Shown in pieces: positions 54,707 through 64,000 of a DNA stretch of 64,000 nt. The notes under the pieces are model-generated. The model was not told the origin of the DNA and searched no databases. It saw only the letters and a list, made by a program, of their open reading frames with translations. The first letter of the stretch is position 1. Each line of letters begins with the position of its first letter. A program made the position numbers and the translations under genes. Source of the DNA: Bacteroidetes bacterium ADurb.Bin145 (lineage in GTDB: Bacteria > Bacteroidota > Bacteroidia > Bacteroidales > VadinHA17); the NCBI GenBank assembly GCA_002070505.1, contig MWDJ01000007.1, positions 1-64,000 on the forward strand, written 5' to 3'.

Positions 54707-55789
54707 TTAATATCCGGCAAGAAGACTATATGCAAACCAAAGTACCGGAGCCTGTCCATGGAGATCGCCTTCAGAAGTCGGCCTGTTGAGATAGAAATTC
54801 ACATCATTGCTCTTTGGTGTGCCGATGCAGACATTATTTATCTTCCCTTCACTATTAATATAACCGGTTAAAGCTTCCCAGGCTTTCAGATAAGCCTCCT
54901 GATATTGTTTCCCTTTCAGGATACCTTTTTTTGATCCTACTGCCATTGCATATCCGAACATGGCAGTTGATGAAGTTTCCTTAAAGGAATCTTTATTATC
55001 AATAAGCTGGTTCCACATCCCGTCCTGCGACTGGAAAAGAACAAGTGCATCCATCATCTTCCTGTACCCTGCAACTATTGACTGATAATGAGGGTTTTTC
55101 TCCGGAAGCTCGGTAAGCAGTTCAGCGAGTCCGGCAGCAACCCATCCGTTTCCCCTTCCCCAGAAAAATGGTGCATCCTCTCCATGATGGAATAAACCGT
55201 TTGGCTGTTGCAATTTTTTAATATAGGTATCTGTTTCGAGTGCAGCCCTGTCAAGGTAGATCATCCTTCCTGTGACTCTGTACGCCTGTATCTGTAACGA
55301 TGCAATCATCCAGATATCATCGATCCAGTATCTTGTCTGCTTAGTCAGTCCGTCCGATAGTGGATCCTTCCACTGTCCGTCTGCAAGTTCAAGGCCCTGG
55401 TCAAGGAATTTTTTGTCTTTATTCTGGCGATATAATTCCAGGGGCAGTATTCCGTAAACATTTACATCGACATGATTAGCGGTGTTTTCAAAATTTTCAT
55501 TAAGGACCCTTGAATAACGTTCGGTGATTTTCCGAAGCCTGTCTTTGTCGCCCAAAAATCCTGCAAGCCGGGCAGCTCCGAATCCGGCACATGCTTCGGC
55601 ATAATGTACCGCCCTCACATCGCCCGCATTGTACATCATAAAATCAGGCCTGGATAACAGATCATCAATAACTTTCCTGCCTGTCTCTGCAGGATTTTTA
55701 TCTGGCGGGAATTCTGTCTTACCGGATCCCGATGTTGAACAGCCTGAAATTAAACACAATATTATCGCAACAGTTAAAGCAGTTCTCAT
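54707..55789 (-). CDS. GH88/GH105-like glycoside hydrolase lipoprotein
   Basis: This 360-residue protein has a lipoprotein signal (lipobox LISGC, Cys17) and an alpha/alpha-barrel with WIDDIWMIASLQIQAYRVTG, FFWGRGNGWVAAGLAELL and ETSSTAMFGYAMAVG. These motifs match unsaturated rhamnogalacturonyl hydrolases (GH105) and GH88, which cleave unsaturated uronic acids from polysaccharide-lyase products. It should act in the periplasm or at the outer membrane. It is divergent from the transketolase operon with a 132-nt gap, suggesting a shared sugar theme. Confidence 0.87.
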   Translation of the reverse strand: MRTALTVAIILCLISGCSTSGSGKTEFPPDKNPAETGRKVIDDLLSRPDFMMYNAGDVRAVHYAEACAGFGAARLAGFLGDKDRLRKITERYSRVLNENFENTANHVDVNVYGILPLELYRQNKDKKFLDQGLELADGQWKDPLSDGLTKQTRYWIDDIWMIASLQIQAYRVTGRMIYLDRAALETDTYIKKLQQPNGLFHHGEDAPFFWGRGNGWVAAGLAELLTELPEKNPHYQSIVAGYRKMMDALVLFQSQDGMWNQLIDNKDSFKETSSTAMFGYAMAVGSKKGILKGKQYQEAYLKAWEALTGYINSEGKINNVCIGTPKSNDVNFYLNRPTSEGDLHGQAPVLWFAYSLLAGY

Positions 55790-55921
55790 GATTATCCGAT
55801 TTTTTTAATTATTGAACTGATGTGAAAGTAACTTTGATTAAAAATACTATTTTTATCAGTCTAAATTAAATAATATTCATTCATCATTCTAAAATAATCC
55901 TGATTCAAATAATCTGTTAAG

Positions 55922-56746
55922 ATGAAAATGACAGTTACGGAACTTAAGAAGATTGCAGCCACATTAAGGCTGGATATTGTTAAAATGGTCGGAGTGGGCC
56001 AAAAGGGGCATCTCGGAGGATCGTGCTCATTAAGTGAAATAGTATCGGTACTTTATTTTTATAAAATGAAGCATGACCCGAAAAACCCTAAATGGCAGGA
56101 ACGTGACAGATTCATTCTCAGCAAGGGGCATGCTGCTCTTATACAGTATGCTGCTCTGGCTGAAGCAGGGTATTTCCCGAAAGCCGAAATCGAAAATGTA
56201 AAGAAGCTCGGGGCGATGCTTCAGGGGCATCCTGATATGACAACTACTCCCGGAATTGAGGGGAACACCGGCTCACTTGGCCAGGGACTCTCGATGGCAT
56301 GCGGAATGGCCGCCGGCCTGAGGATCGATAAAAAAAGCAGCAAGGTTTATTGTATCGTAGGTGATGGTGAGATAGCTGAAGGACAGATCTGGGAAGCCGC
56401 AATGACTGCTTCATATTACAAACTTGATAATCTTTATGTATTTCTTGACATGAACAGGCTGATGGCCACCGGACCAGTTGTTGAGCGCTATGACACAAAT
56501 CCTCTTATTGACAAATGGAAAGCATTCGGATGGCATGTCTTTGATATTGACGGACATAACATTCAGGAGATAATTGATACCCTTGAAAAAGCCGAAGCAA
56601 TTAAGGATAAACCAAAAATAATTATTGCCCGTACCATAAAAGGCAAGGGAATATCATTCGCTGAGAATGTCGCCGCTTTTCATAACGGCGAACTGACAAA
56701 AGAACAATTTGAAAGTGCATGTGCTGAGCTAAACAAAATTAATTAA
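55922..56746 (+). CDS. Transketolase, N-terminal (TPP-binding) subunit
   Basis: This 274-residue protein corresponds to the N-terminal third of transketolase. The TPP and metal motif is CIVGDGEIAEGQIWEAAMTA (key GDG...E). LSKGHAALIQYAAL and NTGSLGQGLSMACGMA are conserved substrate-side motifs. It forms a split enzyme with the next gene (7 nt away). Split transketolases occur in the non-oxidative pentose pathway and in special sugar routes such as apulose-4-phosphate cleavage. A TAACTTTG box lies at 55829-55836. Confidence 0.92.
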   Translation: MKMTVTELKKIAATLRLDIVKMVGVGQKGHLGGSCSLSEIVSVLYFYKMKHDPKNPKWQERDRFILSKGHAALIQYAALAEAGYFPKAEIENVKKLGAMLQGHPDMTTTPGIEGNTGSLGQGLSMACGMAAGLRIDKKSSKVYCIVGDGEIAEGQIWEAAMTASYYKLDNLYVFLDMNRLMATGPVVERYDTNPLIDKWKAFGWHVFDIDGHNIQEIIDTLEKAEAIKDKPKIIIARTIKGKGISFAENVAAFHNGELTKEQFESACAELNKIN

Positions 56747-56753
56747 TGATATT

Positions 56754-57689
56754 ATGAAGTTTCAAAACCCCAGACAGGTTTACGGAGAGACATTACTCGA
56801 ACTCGGAAGAGAGAACAAGAATATCGTTGTGCTCGAGGCAGATCTCGGAAAATCGACAATGACCGTTCTTTTTGAACAACAGTTCCCGGAGAGATTTTTT
56901 GAAATGGGAATAGGAGAAGCCAATATGACTTCATTTGCTGCCGGACTTTCTCTTACAGGGAAGATCGCCTTTACAAACTCCTTTGCAGTTTTTGCAGCCG
57001 GAAGATCATTTGACCAGATACGTCAGGCAATTTGTATTCCAGGGCTGAATGTCAAAATTGTCGGATCAAGCGCAGGTTTATCAGATTTTGGCGATGGAGC
57101 TACACATCAGTCTGTGGAGGATGTCGCAATAATGTGTGCAATTCCTAATATGACAGTCCTTGTCCCTGCCGACGGGATCGAAACCAGGAAGATGGTCAGG
57201 AAGATGGTTGAATATGATGGCCCTGTATATCTGAGGATTAACAGGCATGATCTTCCCGATGTGACAAGCGAAGCAGAGGAATTTGTGATCGGGAAACCAG
57301 GACTTATAAGGGAGGGCAGAGATTTTGTCGTATTTGCAAGTGGCATAATGGTGTCCAGGGCACTCGCTGCAGCAGAAGAGCTGGCAAAAGAGAATATCTC
57401 AGTAAGGGTAGTGAATGTAAGTTCATTGAAACCGGTAGATGAAGAAAGTATAAAGAAACTGGCGGAAGGTGTTAAAGGGATTGTCACAGCAGAGGAACAT
57501 TCAATTATTGGAGGTGTGGCAAGCATGATATCATTTGTTCTACGGGGATCCGGTATTCCTTTGATTCCTGTGGGAATTGACGACAGGTTCGGTCAGTCGG
57601 CTCATAACTATAATGAATTACTTGAAGAATATGATCTTACTTCTGATGCCGTGGTGAATGCTGTAAAAAAACTGAATGGCAAAAAATAA
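56754..57689 (+). CDS. Transketolase, C-terminal (pyrimidine-binding) subunit
   Basis: A protein of 311 residues with the catalytic Glu in FEMGIGEANMTSFAAGLSL, the SSAGLSDFGDGATHQSVEDVA motif and the GIVTAEEHSIIGG C-terminal domain. It completes the split transketolase of the preceding gene. It is 11 nt upstream of the zinc dehydrogenase gene in the same operon. Confidence 0.92.
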   Translation: MKFQNPRQVYGETLLELGRENKNIVVLEADLGKSTMTVLFEQQFPERFFEMGIGEANMTSFAAGLSLTGKIAFTNSFAVFAAGRSFDQIRQAICIPGLNVKIVGSSAGLSDFGDGATHQSVEDVAIMCAIPNMTVLVPADGIETRKMVRKMVEYDGPVYLRINRHDLPDVTSEAEEFVIGKPGLIREGRDFVVFASGIMVSRALAAAEELAKENISVRVVNVSSLKPVDEESIKKLAEGVKGIVTAEEHSIIGGVASMISFVLRGSGIPLIPVGIDDRFGQSAHNYNELLEEYDLTSDAVVNAVKKLNGKK

Positions 57690-57700
57690 AAAATGAATCT

Positions 57701-58747
57701 ATGAAAATGATGAAAGCTGTTGTGAAATATGCTGAGGCGGCAGGTTCGACTGAGATAAGAGAAGTTCCCATCCCTGAAATTGGAGATACTGATGTTCTTG
57801 TTGAAGTAGCTTACACAGGAGTATGCGGAACAGATCCGCACCTTCATAAAGGTACTTCAGCATTTAAGTTCGTGCGGCCTTTCATTTTAGGCCATGAGTT
57901 TGCCGGGACAATTGTCAAAACGGGCAAAAACGTAATAAAATTCAAGGATGGCGACAGGGTAACTTCCGAAACCCATGCCGAATATTGCGGAAAATGCATT
58001 CTTTGCAGGCAGAATAACTATCACCTGTGCCGTGAGAGAAAAGGTTATGGATTCCATGTTGACGGAGCTTTCACAAAATATGTCAAAGTGCCGGAAAGGA
58101 TACTTCACAGGGTGCCGGACAATGTGTCGTTGAAAGCAGCTTCAATAACCGAACCTTTCTGCGTTGCATATAAATCCACAATCTCGAACAGTAATATAAA
58201 TCCGGGCGATATGGTTGTTATAATAGGTCCGGGTGCAATCGGGATATTGTGTGCAAAACTTGCACAGATTTCGGGAGCTGCTGAAATTATTGTTATTGGT
58301 ACTGAGGGAGATGATAAAAGACTAGCACTGGCAAAAGAATATGGTGCTACAGTTATTATCAATTCATCCAGAGAGGATCCGCTGAAAAAAATAATGTCAC
58401 TTGGAGATGGTTATGGAGCTGATCTTATCCTTGACCTTGCCGGAGGATCCGCAACCCTGAAACTTTCAATGGATGCCGTAAGACCAGCCGGTCAGATCAC
58501 AAAAATAGGATGGGGACGCCAGCCTGTAAATTTCAGTCTTGATCCGTTAATTGCTAAATCTGTCACTTTCAAAGGACATTTCAGTCATACCTGGGATGTC
58601 TGGGAAAAATGTCTTGTTCTGATGGAAAAGAAAATCGTCGATCTGGAAAAGCTAATTACACATGAACTGGGAATTGATCAATGGGAAAGAGGATTCGAAA
58701 TGGTTGAGACAAAAGAGGCTGTTAAAGTAGTTCTGAAACCAATTTAA
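57701..58747 (+). CDS. Zinc-dependent medium-chain dehydrogenase
   Basis: A protein of 348 residues of the threonine/sorbitol dehydrogenase type. Catalytic zinc ligands sit in GVCGTDPHLHKG and GHEFAGTI. The structural zinc cluster has four Cys (YCGKCILCRQNNYHLC). The NAD loop is VIIGPGAIGILCAKLAQ. It should oxidise a polyol or reduce a ketose or aldehyde. The substrate is unknown. It is the third gene of the transketolase operon. Confidence 0.9.
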   Translation: MKMMKAVVKYAEAAGSTEIREVPIPEIGDTDVLVEVAYTGVCGTDPHLHKGTSAFKFVRPFILGHEFAGTIVKTGKNVIKFKDGDRVTSETHAEYCGKCILCRQNNYHLCRERKGYGFHVDGAFTKYVKVPERILHRVPDNVSLKAASITEPFCVAYKSTISNSNINPGDMVVIIGPGAIGILCAKLAQISGAAEIIVIGTEGDDKRLALAKEYGATVIINSSREDPLKKIMSLGDGYGADLILDLAGGSATLKLSMDAVRPAGQITKIGWGRQPVNFSLDPLIAKSVTFKGHFSHTWDVWEKCLVLMEKKIVDLEKLITHELGIDQWERGFEMVETKEAVKVVLKPI

Positions 58748-58766
58748 TTGATAAAAAATAAAGGAT

Positions 58767-59660
58767 ATGTTTAAAATAGGATTTATCGGTTTGGGAATAA
58801 TGGGTAAGCCGATGGCAAAGAACCTGCTGAAAGCTGGTTATGAGCTTACTGTTTTTGATATTAACAATGAAGCTGTAAGGGAGGTAACAGCTTCCGGTGC
58901 AAAGGAAGGTAAATCTTCGGCCGATGTTGCTGCTCAATCGGATCTTATTATCACTATGCTGCCGAATTCTCCGGAGGTTGAGCAGGTTGTCCTTGGCAAT
59001 AACGGTGTACTTGCAACTGCACGGCCCGGGACTATATTGGTAGATATGAGTTCAATAGCTCCCCTGGTGTCAAGGAAATTATCAGATAAGCTTGCCGGGA
59101 AAGGAATTATAATGCTTGACGCTCCCGTCAGCGGAGGCGAGCCCAAAGCAATCGAAGGGACACTTGCAATAATGGTCGGAGGACCGGAGGAAGCTTTTAA
59201 CAGGGTAAAAGATGTACTGTCTGCAATGGGATCTTCAGTTAAACTTGTAGGAGATATCGGCAGCGGCAATGTTACAAAGCTGGCCAACCAGATAATTGTC
59301 GCACTGAATATTGCAGCTATGTCTGAGGCAATGGTCCTTGCCACTAAGGCCGGAGTAGATCCGGAGAAAGTATATCAGGCTATACGGGGAGGGCTTGCTG
59401 GAAGCACTGTTCTTGATGCAAAAATGCCACTTGTTCTGAATGGGAATTTCAAGCCCGGCTTCAGAATAGAGCTTCACATAAAAGATCTTATGAACGTTCT
59501 TGATACAGCCGATGAGATTGATTCTCCTGTTATGCTTACTGAGAAAGTCCTGGAGATAATGAAATCACTGCGTGATGAAGGTAAGGCAAAGGATGATCAC
59601 GGAGGGCTGATCCAGTATTATGAGAAGCTGGCAAAAATTCAGGTGAGGAAGAAACAATAG
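58767..59660 (+). CDS. Beta-hydroxyacid dehydrogenase (tartronate-semialdehyde-reductase-like)
   Basis: A protein of 297 residues of the 3-hydroxyisobutyrate dehydrogenase family. The NAD loop is GFIGLGIMGKPMAKNLL. The substrate loop is DAPVSGGEPKAIEGTLAIMV, and the catalytic Lys is in GNVTKLANQI. The closest relatives by motif are 2-hydroxy-3-oxopropionate (tartronate semialdehyde) reductases. AAAGGAT lies just before the start. It is the last gene of the operon and converges with sdhB 7 nt away. Confidence 0.9.
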   Translation: MFKIGFIGLGIMGKPMAKNLLKAGYELTVFDINNEAVREVTASGAKEGKSSADVAAQSDLIITMLPNSPEVEQVVLGNNGVLATARPGTILVDMSSIAPLVSRKLSDKLAGKGIIMLDAPVSGGEPKAIEGTLAIMVGGPEEAFNRVKDVLSAMGSSVKLVGDIGSGNVTKLANQIIVALNIAAMSEAMVLATKAGVDPEKVYQAIRGGLAGSTVLDAKMPLVLNGNFKPGFRIELHIKDLMNVLDTADEIDSPVMLTEKVLEIMKSLRDEGKAKDDHGGLIQYYEKLAKIQVRKKQ

Positions 59661-59667
59661 AATAACC

Positions 59668-60402
59668 TCAATAAGCTTTGTAATATTCCCTGTTCAGCCG
59701 GGCTATATTTGTAAGTTTGATCTGTTTCGGGCATTCTGCTTCGCAGGCTCCTGTATTGGAACAGTTCCCAAATCCCAGTTCATCCATTTTTTCAACCATT
59801 GCCCTTACTCTTTCTTTTGCTTCTATCCGGCCCTGAGGAAGCAGGGCAAACTGCGATATCTTGGCTGATACGAACAAAATTGCCGAAGCATTTTTGCAGG
59901 CAGCTACACAGGCTCCGCAGCCAATACAAATTGAGGAATCAAATGCAGCATCTGAGTTCTTTTTGTTTACAGGAATAGAATTGGCTTCGGGAGCGCTGCC
60001 GGTATTCACCGATATGAATCCGCCAGCTATCTGGATCTTATCAAAAGCGCTTCTGTCAACAATCAGATCCTTTACAACAGGAAAAGGTTTTGCCCTCCAG
60101 GGTTCGACCCAGATAGTTTCTCCGTCCCTGAAATATCTCATTGAAAGATGGCATGTAGTTATGGCAGGAACCGGGCCATGAGGATGACCGTTTATATACA
60201 TTCCGCAGGAACCGCAAATGCCTTCGCGGCAATCATGATCGAATGCCACCGGATCCTTACCCTCCTCCACTAATCGTTTATTAAGTGAATCAAGCATTTC
60301 CAGAAATGACATTTCAGGGGATACATCGTCCAGCTTATATGTTGCGAATGCCCCTTTCGCTGTGGAATTATTCTGTCTCCAGATCTTCAAAGTAAGTATC
60401 AT
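59668..60402 (-). CDS. sdhB: Succinate dehydrogenase/fumarate reductase iron-sulfur subunit
   Basis: This 244-residue subunit has a [2Fe-2S] site (C58, C63, C66, C84) and two C-terminal clusters: C159, C162, C165 and C169 for one, and C214, C220 and C224 for the other. It carries electrons between the flavoprotein and the cytochrome b subunit. It is the last gene of sdhC-sdhA-sdhB, separated from sdhA by 146 nt that hold a long 8-bp tandem array. The direction of the reaction (oxidase or fumarate reductase) cannot be told. Confidence 0.94.
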   Translation of the reverse strand: MILTLKIWRQNNSTAKGAFATYKLDDVSPEMSFLEMLDSLNKRLVEEGKDPVAFDHDCREGICGSCGMYINGHPHGPVPAITTCHLSMRYFRDGETIWVEPWRAKPFPVVKDLIVDRSAFDKIQIAGGFISVNTGSAPEANSIPVNKKNSDAAFDSSICIGCGACVAACKNASAILFVSAKISQFALLPQGRIEAKERVRAMVEKMDELGFGNCSNTGACEAECPKQIKLTNIARLNREYYKAY

Positions 60403-60447
60403 GTTCTTAGTTTTTATTCCTTTTTTCCCTTACTACCAAATCTATTC

Positions 60448-60551
60448 GCCCTAACGCCTTAATGCCCTAACACCCTAACACCTTAACGCCGTTGCCCCGC
60501 TGTGCCGTTGCACCGTTGTGCCGTTGCACCGTTGCACCGTTGCGCCGTTTA
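60448..60551. repeat. 8-bp periodic tandem array between sdhA and sdhB
   Basis: About thirteen 8-bp units run without a break. The first five belong to one family (GCCCTAAC, GCCTTAAT, ACCCTAAC, ACCTTAAC) and the rest to another (ACCGTTGC, GCCGTTGC, ACCGTTGT), with one divergent unit (CCCGCTGT). The second family is the reverse complement of the ACGGTGCA array at 24466. The array ends within the sdhA stop codon. Confidence 0.9.
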
Positions 60552-62468
60552 TTTATAGCTCCTCACCTTCATCTCAACTTCTTCAAATTTCAATGCTTCC
60601 TTATGCAGGACTGGCTGGCTGCCTTCTCCGGTATATTCCCATGCAGCTACATAAGCAAAATCTTCATCGTTCCTCATAGCTTCGCCATCGGGTGTCTGAT
60701 ACTCTTCCCTGAAATGAGCTCCGCACGATTCTTTTCTGTTGAGGGCGTCAGTTATAATCAGCTGGGCGAGTTCAAAAAAGTCAGCCACTCTGCCGGCTTT
60801 TTCCAGTTCCATGTTAAGTTCTTTCCAGCCGCCGGGTATACTAAGGTCTCTCCAGAACTCATCCTGAAGATCATGTATCATTTTAAGCGCTTTGTTCAGG
60901 CCGGCTTCATTCCTGCTCATTCCCACAAGATCCCACATGATTTTTCCAAGACGCTTATGAAATGATCCTGCTGTTTGTTTCCCTTTTATTGAAACAAGTT
61001 TATCGAGTCGTCCGATTGCTTCTTTTTCAGTCTCTTCAAACTCCGCTTTGTCGGTTGATATGCTGGGAATACGGATCTGATCAGCCAGATAATTACTTAT
61101 TGTATTAGGAAGTATAAAATAGCCGTCGCCGGCAGCCTGCATGAGAGAACTTGCTCCAAGTCTGTTGGCACCGTGATCTGAGAAATTTGATTCTCCGATT
61201 GCATATAATCCCGGTATTGTTGTCATGAGTTCATAATCAACCCAGAGACCACCCATAGTATAATGGCCGGCCGGATAAATCAACATCGGTTCATTGTAAG
61301 GATCACTGCCGGTAATGGTTTTATACATCTCGAACAGATTTCCGTATTTATCTTCAATTGCTTTCTTTCCCTGTTTATTTATTGCATCGCGAAAATCGAG
61401 ATTAACGGCAAGACCCGTTTTCCCGACTCCGAATCCTGCATCGCATCTTTCTTTAATTGCCCTGGATCCCACATCACGAGGCACAAGATTCCCAAACGCA
61501 GGATACCTCCTTTCAAGGAAATAATCTCTTTGCTCTTCAGGGATATCATTAGCCGGCCTTTTATCACCTTTGTTTTTCGGAACCCACATTCGCCCGTCAT
61601 TTCTCAGTGACTCAGACATTAGTGTCAGTTTTGACTGGAACTCATTCAGCTGAGGGACGCATGTCGGATGGATCTGTACGAAACTCGGATTAGCGAAGAA
61701 TGCTCCTTTCCTGTAAGCTTTCCATGCCGCAGATGCATTTGAGTTTACGGCAAGGGTCGACAGGTAATATATTGTTCCATATCCGCCTGTAGCAAGTACA
61801 ACTGCATGAGCCCCATGACGTTCAATTTCACCCGTGATAAGGTTGCGGGTTATTATTCCTCTGGCCCGGCCGTCAATAAGAACCAGATCAAGCATTTCAC
61901 GTCTTGGGAACATCTTGACGCTGCCTTTTTTGACCTGCCTGTTAAGAGACGAATAACAACCAAGCAGGCATTGCTGGCCTGTCTGACCTTTTGCGTAAAA
62001 TGTCCTTGAAACCTGCACTCCTCCGAATGACCTGGTATCAAGAGTGCCGCCATAATCCCGCGCGAAAGGGACCCCCAGTGCGGTAAAATGATCTATTACT
62101 TCATTACTCACTTCCGCTGCCCTGTACACATTAGCTTCACGGGCCCTGTAATCACCTCCCTTTATCATGTCATAGAACAGCCTGTAAACAGAATCACCAT
62201 CGTTCTGGTAGTTCTTTGCGGCGTTTATACCACCCTGGGCAGCAACTGAATGAGCTCTGCGGGGAGAATCCTGGTAACAGAAAACCTTGACCTGATAACC
62301 CAGTTCTCCAAGTGACGAAGCAGCACTTGCTCCTGACAAACCTGTACCAACAACAATTATTTCAAGTTTTTTCCTGTTGGCAGGGTTCACGAGCTTAACC
62401 GACGCCTTGTATCTGGTCCATTTCTGTGAAAGAGGCCCCTCCGGGATCTTAGAAATAAGTTTTTCCAT
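60549..62468 (-). CDS. sdhA: Succinate dehydrogenase/fumarate reductase flavoprotein subunit
   Basis: This 639-residue flavoprotein has a FAD loop ([20 protein letters not shown]) and the covalent-FAD His in [14 protein letters not shown]. The dicarboxylate site includes [20 protein letters not shown] and GHYTMGGLW. The length fits the epsilon-proteobacterial/Bacteroidota three-subunit b558 type. It lies 14 nt downstream of sdhC. The stop codon is the last base group of the octamer array, so repeat loss could change the 3' end. Confidence 0.95.
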   Translation of the reverse strand: MEKLISKIPEGPLSQKWTRYKASVKLVNPANRKKLEIIVVGTGLSGASAASSLGELGYQVKVFCYQDSPRRAHSVAAQGGINAAKNYQNDGDSVYRLFYDMIKGGDYRAREANVYRAAEVSNEVIDHFTALGVPFARDYGGTLDTRSFGGVQVSRTFYAKGQTGQQCLLGCYSSLNRQVKKGSVKMFPRREMLDLVLIDGRARGIITRNLITGEIERHGAHAVVLATGGYGTIYYLSTLAVNSNASAAWKAYRKGAFFANPSFVQIHPTCVPQLNEFQSKLTLMSESLRNDGRMWVPKNKGDKRPANDIPEEQRDYFLERRYPAFGNLVPRDVGSRAIKERCDAGFGVGKTGLAVNLDFRDAINKQGKKAIEDKYGNLFEMYKTITGSDPYNEPMLIYPAGHYTMGGLWVDYELMTTIPGLYAIGESNFSDHGANRLGASSLMQAAGDGYFILPNTISNYLADQIRIPSISTDKAEFEETEKEAIGRLDKLVSIKGKQTAGSFHKRLGKIMWDLVGMSRNEAGLNKALKMIHDLQDEFWRDLSIPGGWKELNMELEKAGRVADFFELAQLIITDALNRKESCGAHFREEYQTPDGEAMRNDEDFAYVAAWEYTGEGSQPVLHKEALKFEEVEMKVRSYK

Positions 62469-62482
62469 AGTGTAGAAGTTTT

Positions 62483-63127
62483 CTATCTGAAAAGCCAGAT
62501 CGTTAAAGAGATAAATGCAAAACCGGCCGGTAATATGATTGCATAAACCCAGGCCAGAACATTAATTAAAGGAGTCCAAATCCTGTGATTAAGTCCTAGT
62601 GTCTGGAAAGCAGAGGAGAAAGCATGATAAAGATGCAATCCGAGTAATACAAAACATGTAAGGTAGATATAATTGTATGCCGGGATCTTGAAAAGAGTAT
62701 GGGCGACCGAGTAGAAATCTTCAGGATCACCAGGGACGAAACCAAGCCTTATAAAATAAAAGTTGAAAAAGTGAAGGATAAGGAAAGTCAGCACTGATGC
62801 CCCTGTCCAGATCATGAACTTTGAGAAGAAAGAAGTCTTCGACCTCTGACCGCTCGCATAACCTACCGGGCGTGCCAGCCAATTCTGGATCTGTATATAG
62901 ATGCCATAAAAAACATGGATAAGAATTGCTGCAATAAGAACAATCTCGATCACTTTGATTACAGGGAAGGTAGCCATGAAATGAGCAGCCTTGTTGAAAG
63001 GTGCAGGATCGCTTTTAAGGAGCATCAGGTTTATGACAAGATGGACAGGGAGAAAGAGCAGCAGGAACAGACCTGCAATCGCCATCACGAACTTCCTGGA
63101 TATGGATGAAAAAAGGATCTTGTTCAT
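62483..63127 (-). CDS. sdhC: Succinate dehydrogenase/fumarate reductase cytochrome b558 subunit
   Basis: A membrane subunit of 214 residues with five TM helices (about 10-33, 50-74, 100-125, 145-170, 185-210). His residues in [21 protein letters not shown] and HLYHAF can ligate two haems. It anchors SdhAB and exchanges electrons with menaquinone. Length and His pattern fit the single-subunit (type B) form. It is the first gene of the operon; TAACTTTT upstream resembles a -7 box. Confidence 0.92.
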   Translation of the reverse strand: MNKILFSSISRKFVMAIAGLFLLLFLPVHLVINLMLLKSDPAPFNKAAHFMATFPVIKVIEIVLIAAILIHVFYGIYIQIQNWLARPVGYASGQRSKTSFFSKFMIWTGASVLTFLILHFFNFYFIRLGFVPGDPEDFYSVAHTLFKIPAYNYIYLTCFVLLGLHLYHAFSSAFQTLGLNHRIWTPLINVLAWVYAIILPAGFAFISLTIWLFR

Positions 63128-63239
63128 TTATATTAAAAGTTATCAGGTTAACTGCCAGTGTCAGGGACTAGTCATAAAAATAAGATTATTTAATCACATT
63201 AACAATGAAGAATATCTATCCTGTAATATTTAATAGCAT

Positions 63240-63247
63240 TACCTTTG
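63240..63247 (+). promoter_or_regulatory. Candidate -7 element of the alpha/beta hydrolase gene
   Basis: TACCTTTG matches TAnnTTTG and lies 17 nt before the ATG. No -33 TTG is seen, and the leader would be short. Confidence 0.35.
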
Positions 63248-63263
63248 CAGGAAAACAATTCAG

Positions 63264-64000
63264 ATGGGTAAATATTTTCATCATAGTTCAGGAAAGTTAT
63301 TTTATACCGATCATGGCAGCGGGATACCTGTGATCTTCGTTCATGGATATCTTGAGACTTCGGCCGTGTGGAGCGGTTTCGCAGAAGATCTTGCAGACAG
63401 GTTCAGGGTGATAACAACAGATCTGCCAGGTCATGGTAAATCTGATATATTAGGAGCCGTTCATTCAATGGATCTTATGGCTGGTGTCCTGTATGATCTT
63501 ATTGTTAGCTTACATACCGGCCCTGTTTTTATGGTCGGTCATTCAATGGGAGGGTATGTCACAATGGCTTTCGTTGATAAGTTTCCTGATATGCTTACCG
63601 GTTACTGCCTTTTCCATTCACATCCCTTCGCCGATACACCGGAGGCAATAGCAAAAAGGGAGATGGAAATTAAGCTGGTACGGGCAGGAAATAAAGATAA
63701 GATGTTTCCGGAAAGCATATCTAAGCTGTTTGCCAGGAATAATCTGGAAAAATTTGCAGGTGCTGTGGCACGATCAGAGGAAATTGCAGCTGATATTCCG
63801 GCCGATGGTATTGTTGCCGTACTGAAAGGAATGATGGAGAGGCCGTCACGAGTTAAAATAATGGAAGAAGGTAAGGTGCCGTGTCTCTGGATCCTTGGCA
63901 CCCACGACAGTCACATCAATTGCGATAAGATACAGGAAAGAGTTAAATTACCCTCAAATGCCAGAGTTGAAATTCTTAAGAATTCAGGTCATATGGGATT
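63264..64000 (+). CDS. Alpha/beta hydrolase (partial, runs off the window)
   Basis: The open frame from ATG 63264 runs to the window end with no stop (245 complete codons). It shows the oxyanion segment FVHGYLETS, DLPGHGKSD, the nucleophile elbow GHSMGG and a late LGTHDS acid segment. The catalytic His appears in NSGHMG just before the edge, so only a short C-terminus is missing. Fits the esterase/MhpC-like group. The substrate is unknown. Confidence 0.88.
   Translation, partial: MGKYFHHSSGKLFYTDHGSGIPVIFVHGYLETSAVWSGFAEDLADRFRVITTDLPGHGKSDILGAVHSMDLMAGVLYDLIVSLHTGPVFMVGHSMGGYVTMAFVDKFPDMLTGYCLFHSHPFADTPEAIAKREMEIKLVRAGNKDKMFPESISKLFARNNLEKFAGAVARSEEIAADIPADGIVAVLKGMMERPSRVKIMEEGKVPCLWILGTHDSHINCDKIQERVKLPSNARVEILKNSGHMG

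Noticed and set aside
54707-59660. Sulfoquinovose transketolase pathway
   Set aside because: A split transketolase is present, but no sulfoquinovosidase, isomerase or sulfosugar transporter is seen, so the call is not supported.
60448-60551. CRISPR array
   Set aside because: The units are 8 bp with no spacers and no cas genes are nearby; it is a simple tandem repeat.

Overview
This is a 64 kb piece of a Bacteroidota chromosome, probably order Bacteroidales (Marinilabiliales/Prolixibacter-like lineages are possible). The evidence is a PorZ homologue, type A and type B type IX secretion (T9SS) C-terminal domains, a PorP/SprF protein, the ftsX-DUF3098-uppP block, a three-gene cytochrome b558-type succinate dehydrogenase/fumarate reductase, a single-chain glycyl-tRNA synthetase, and several Bacteroidota-type promoters (TTG, 19-20 nt, TAnnTTTG). 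Most of the window is chromosomal core. I see no phage, integrase, transposase or CRISPR array. The last gene runs off the right edge.

Layout. 1-390: a compact minus-strand tRNA-Asn transcription unit with promoter, two tRNA-like units lacking an anticodon, the genuine tRNA and a terminator. 391-1380: PfkB-family kinase. 1463-5650 (minus): secreted Arg/Gly-rich small protein, outer-membrane-like protein, response regulator, histidine kinase and DUF4382 lipoprotein, probably one operon for envelope sensing. 5800-13053 (minus): Gfo/Idh/MocA oxidoreductase, M16 protease, deoxynucleoside kinase, GH3-family protein, RecO. 13197-19485: two paralogous class III adenylate cyclases on the plus strand, flanking the minus-strand rdgB-porZ pair. 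19562-24460 (plus): ilvE, then the envelope/tRNA block ftsX-DUF3098-uppP-truB-queA. 24900-35397 (plus): a 3165-residue T9SS type B surface protein with its PorP/SprF partner.

35405-47841 is mostly minus strand and deals with surface polysaccharide. It holds methyltransferases, a YfhO membrane protein, a flippase, glycosyltransferases, a PIG-L deacetylase, a GNAT acetyltransferase and a plus-strand WbqC protein, with glycyl-tRNA synthetase at the head of the glycosyltransferase run. 48036-54687: nadB, CPBP protease, dusB, an unknown helical protein, Xaa-Pro aminopeptidase and a metallophosphatase. 54707-59660: a GH88/105-like lipoprotein diverging from a four-gene sugar-metabolism operon (split transketolase, zinc dehydrogenase, beta-hydroxyacid dehydrogenase). 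59668-63127 (minus): sdhC-sdhA-sdhB. 63264-end: partial alpha/beta hydrolase.

The most unusual features are the 85-bp tandem tRNA-like units in front of tRNA-Asn, the two cyclases whose fused HD domains are intact in one and degraded in the other, the near-identical tandem modules inside the giant surface protein, and 8-bp and 9-bp tandem repeats in or next to gene boundaries, including one array between sdhA and sdhB. No entirely new system can be proved from sequence alone. All family assignments come from reading motifs by eye, without database searches.
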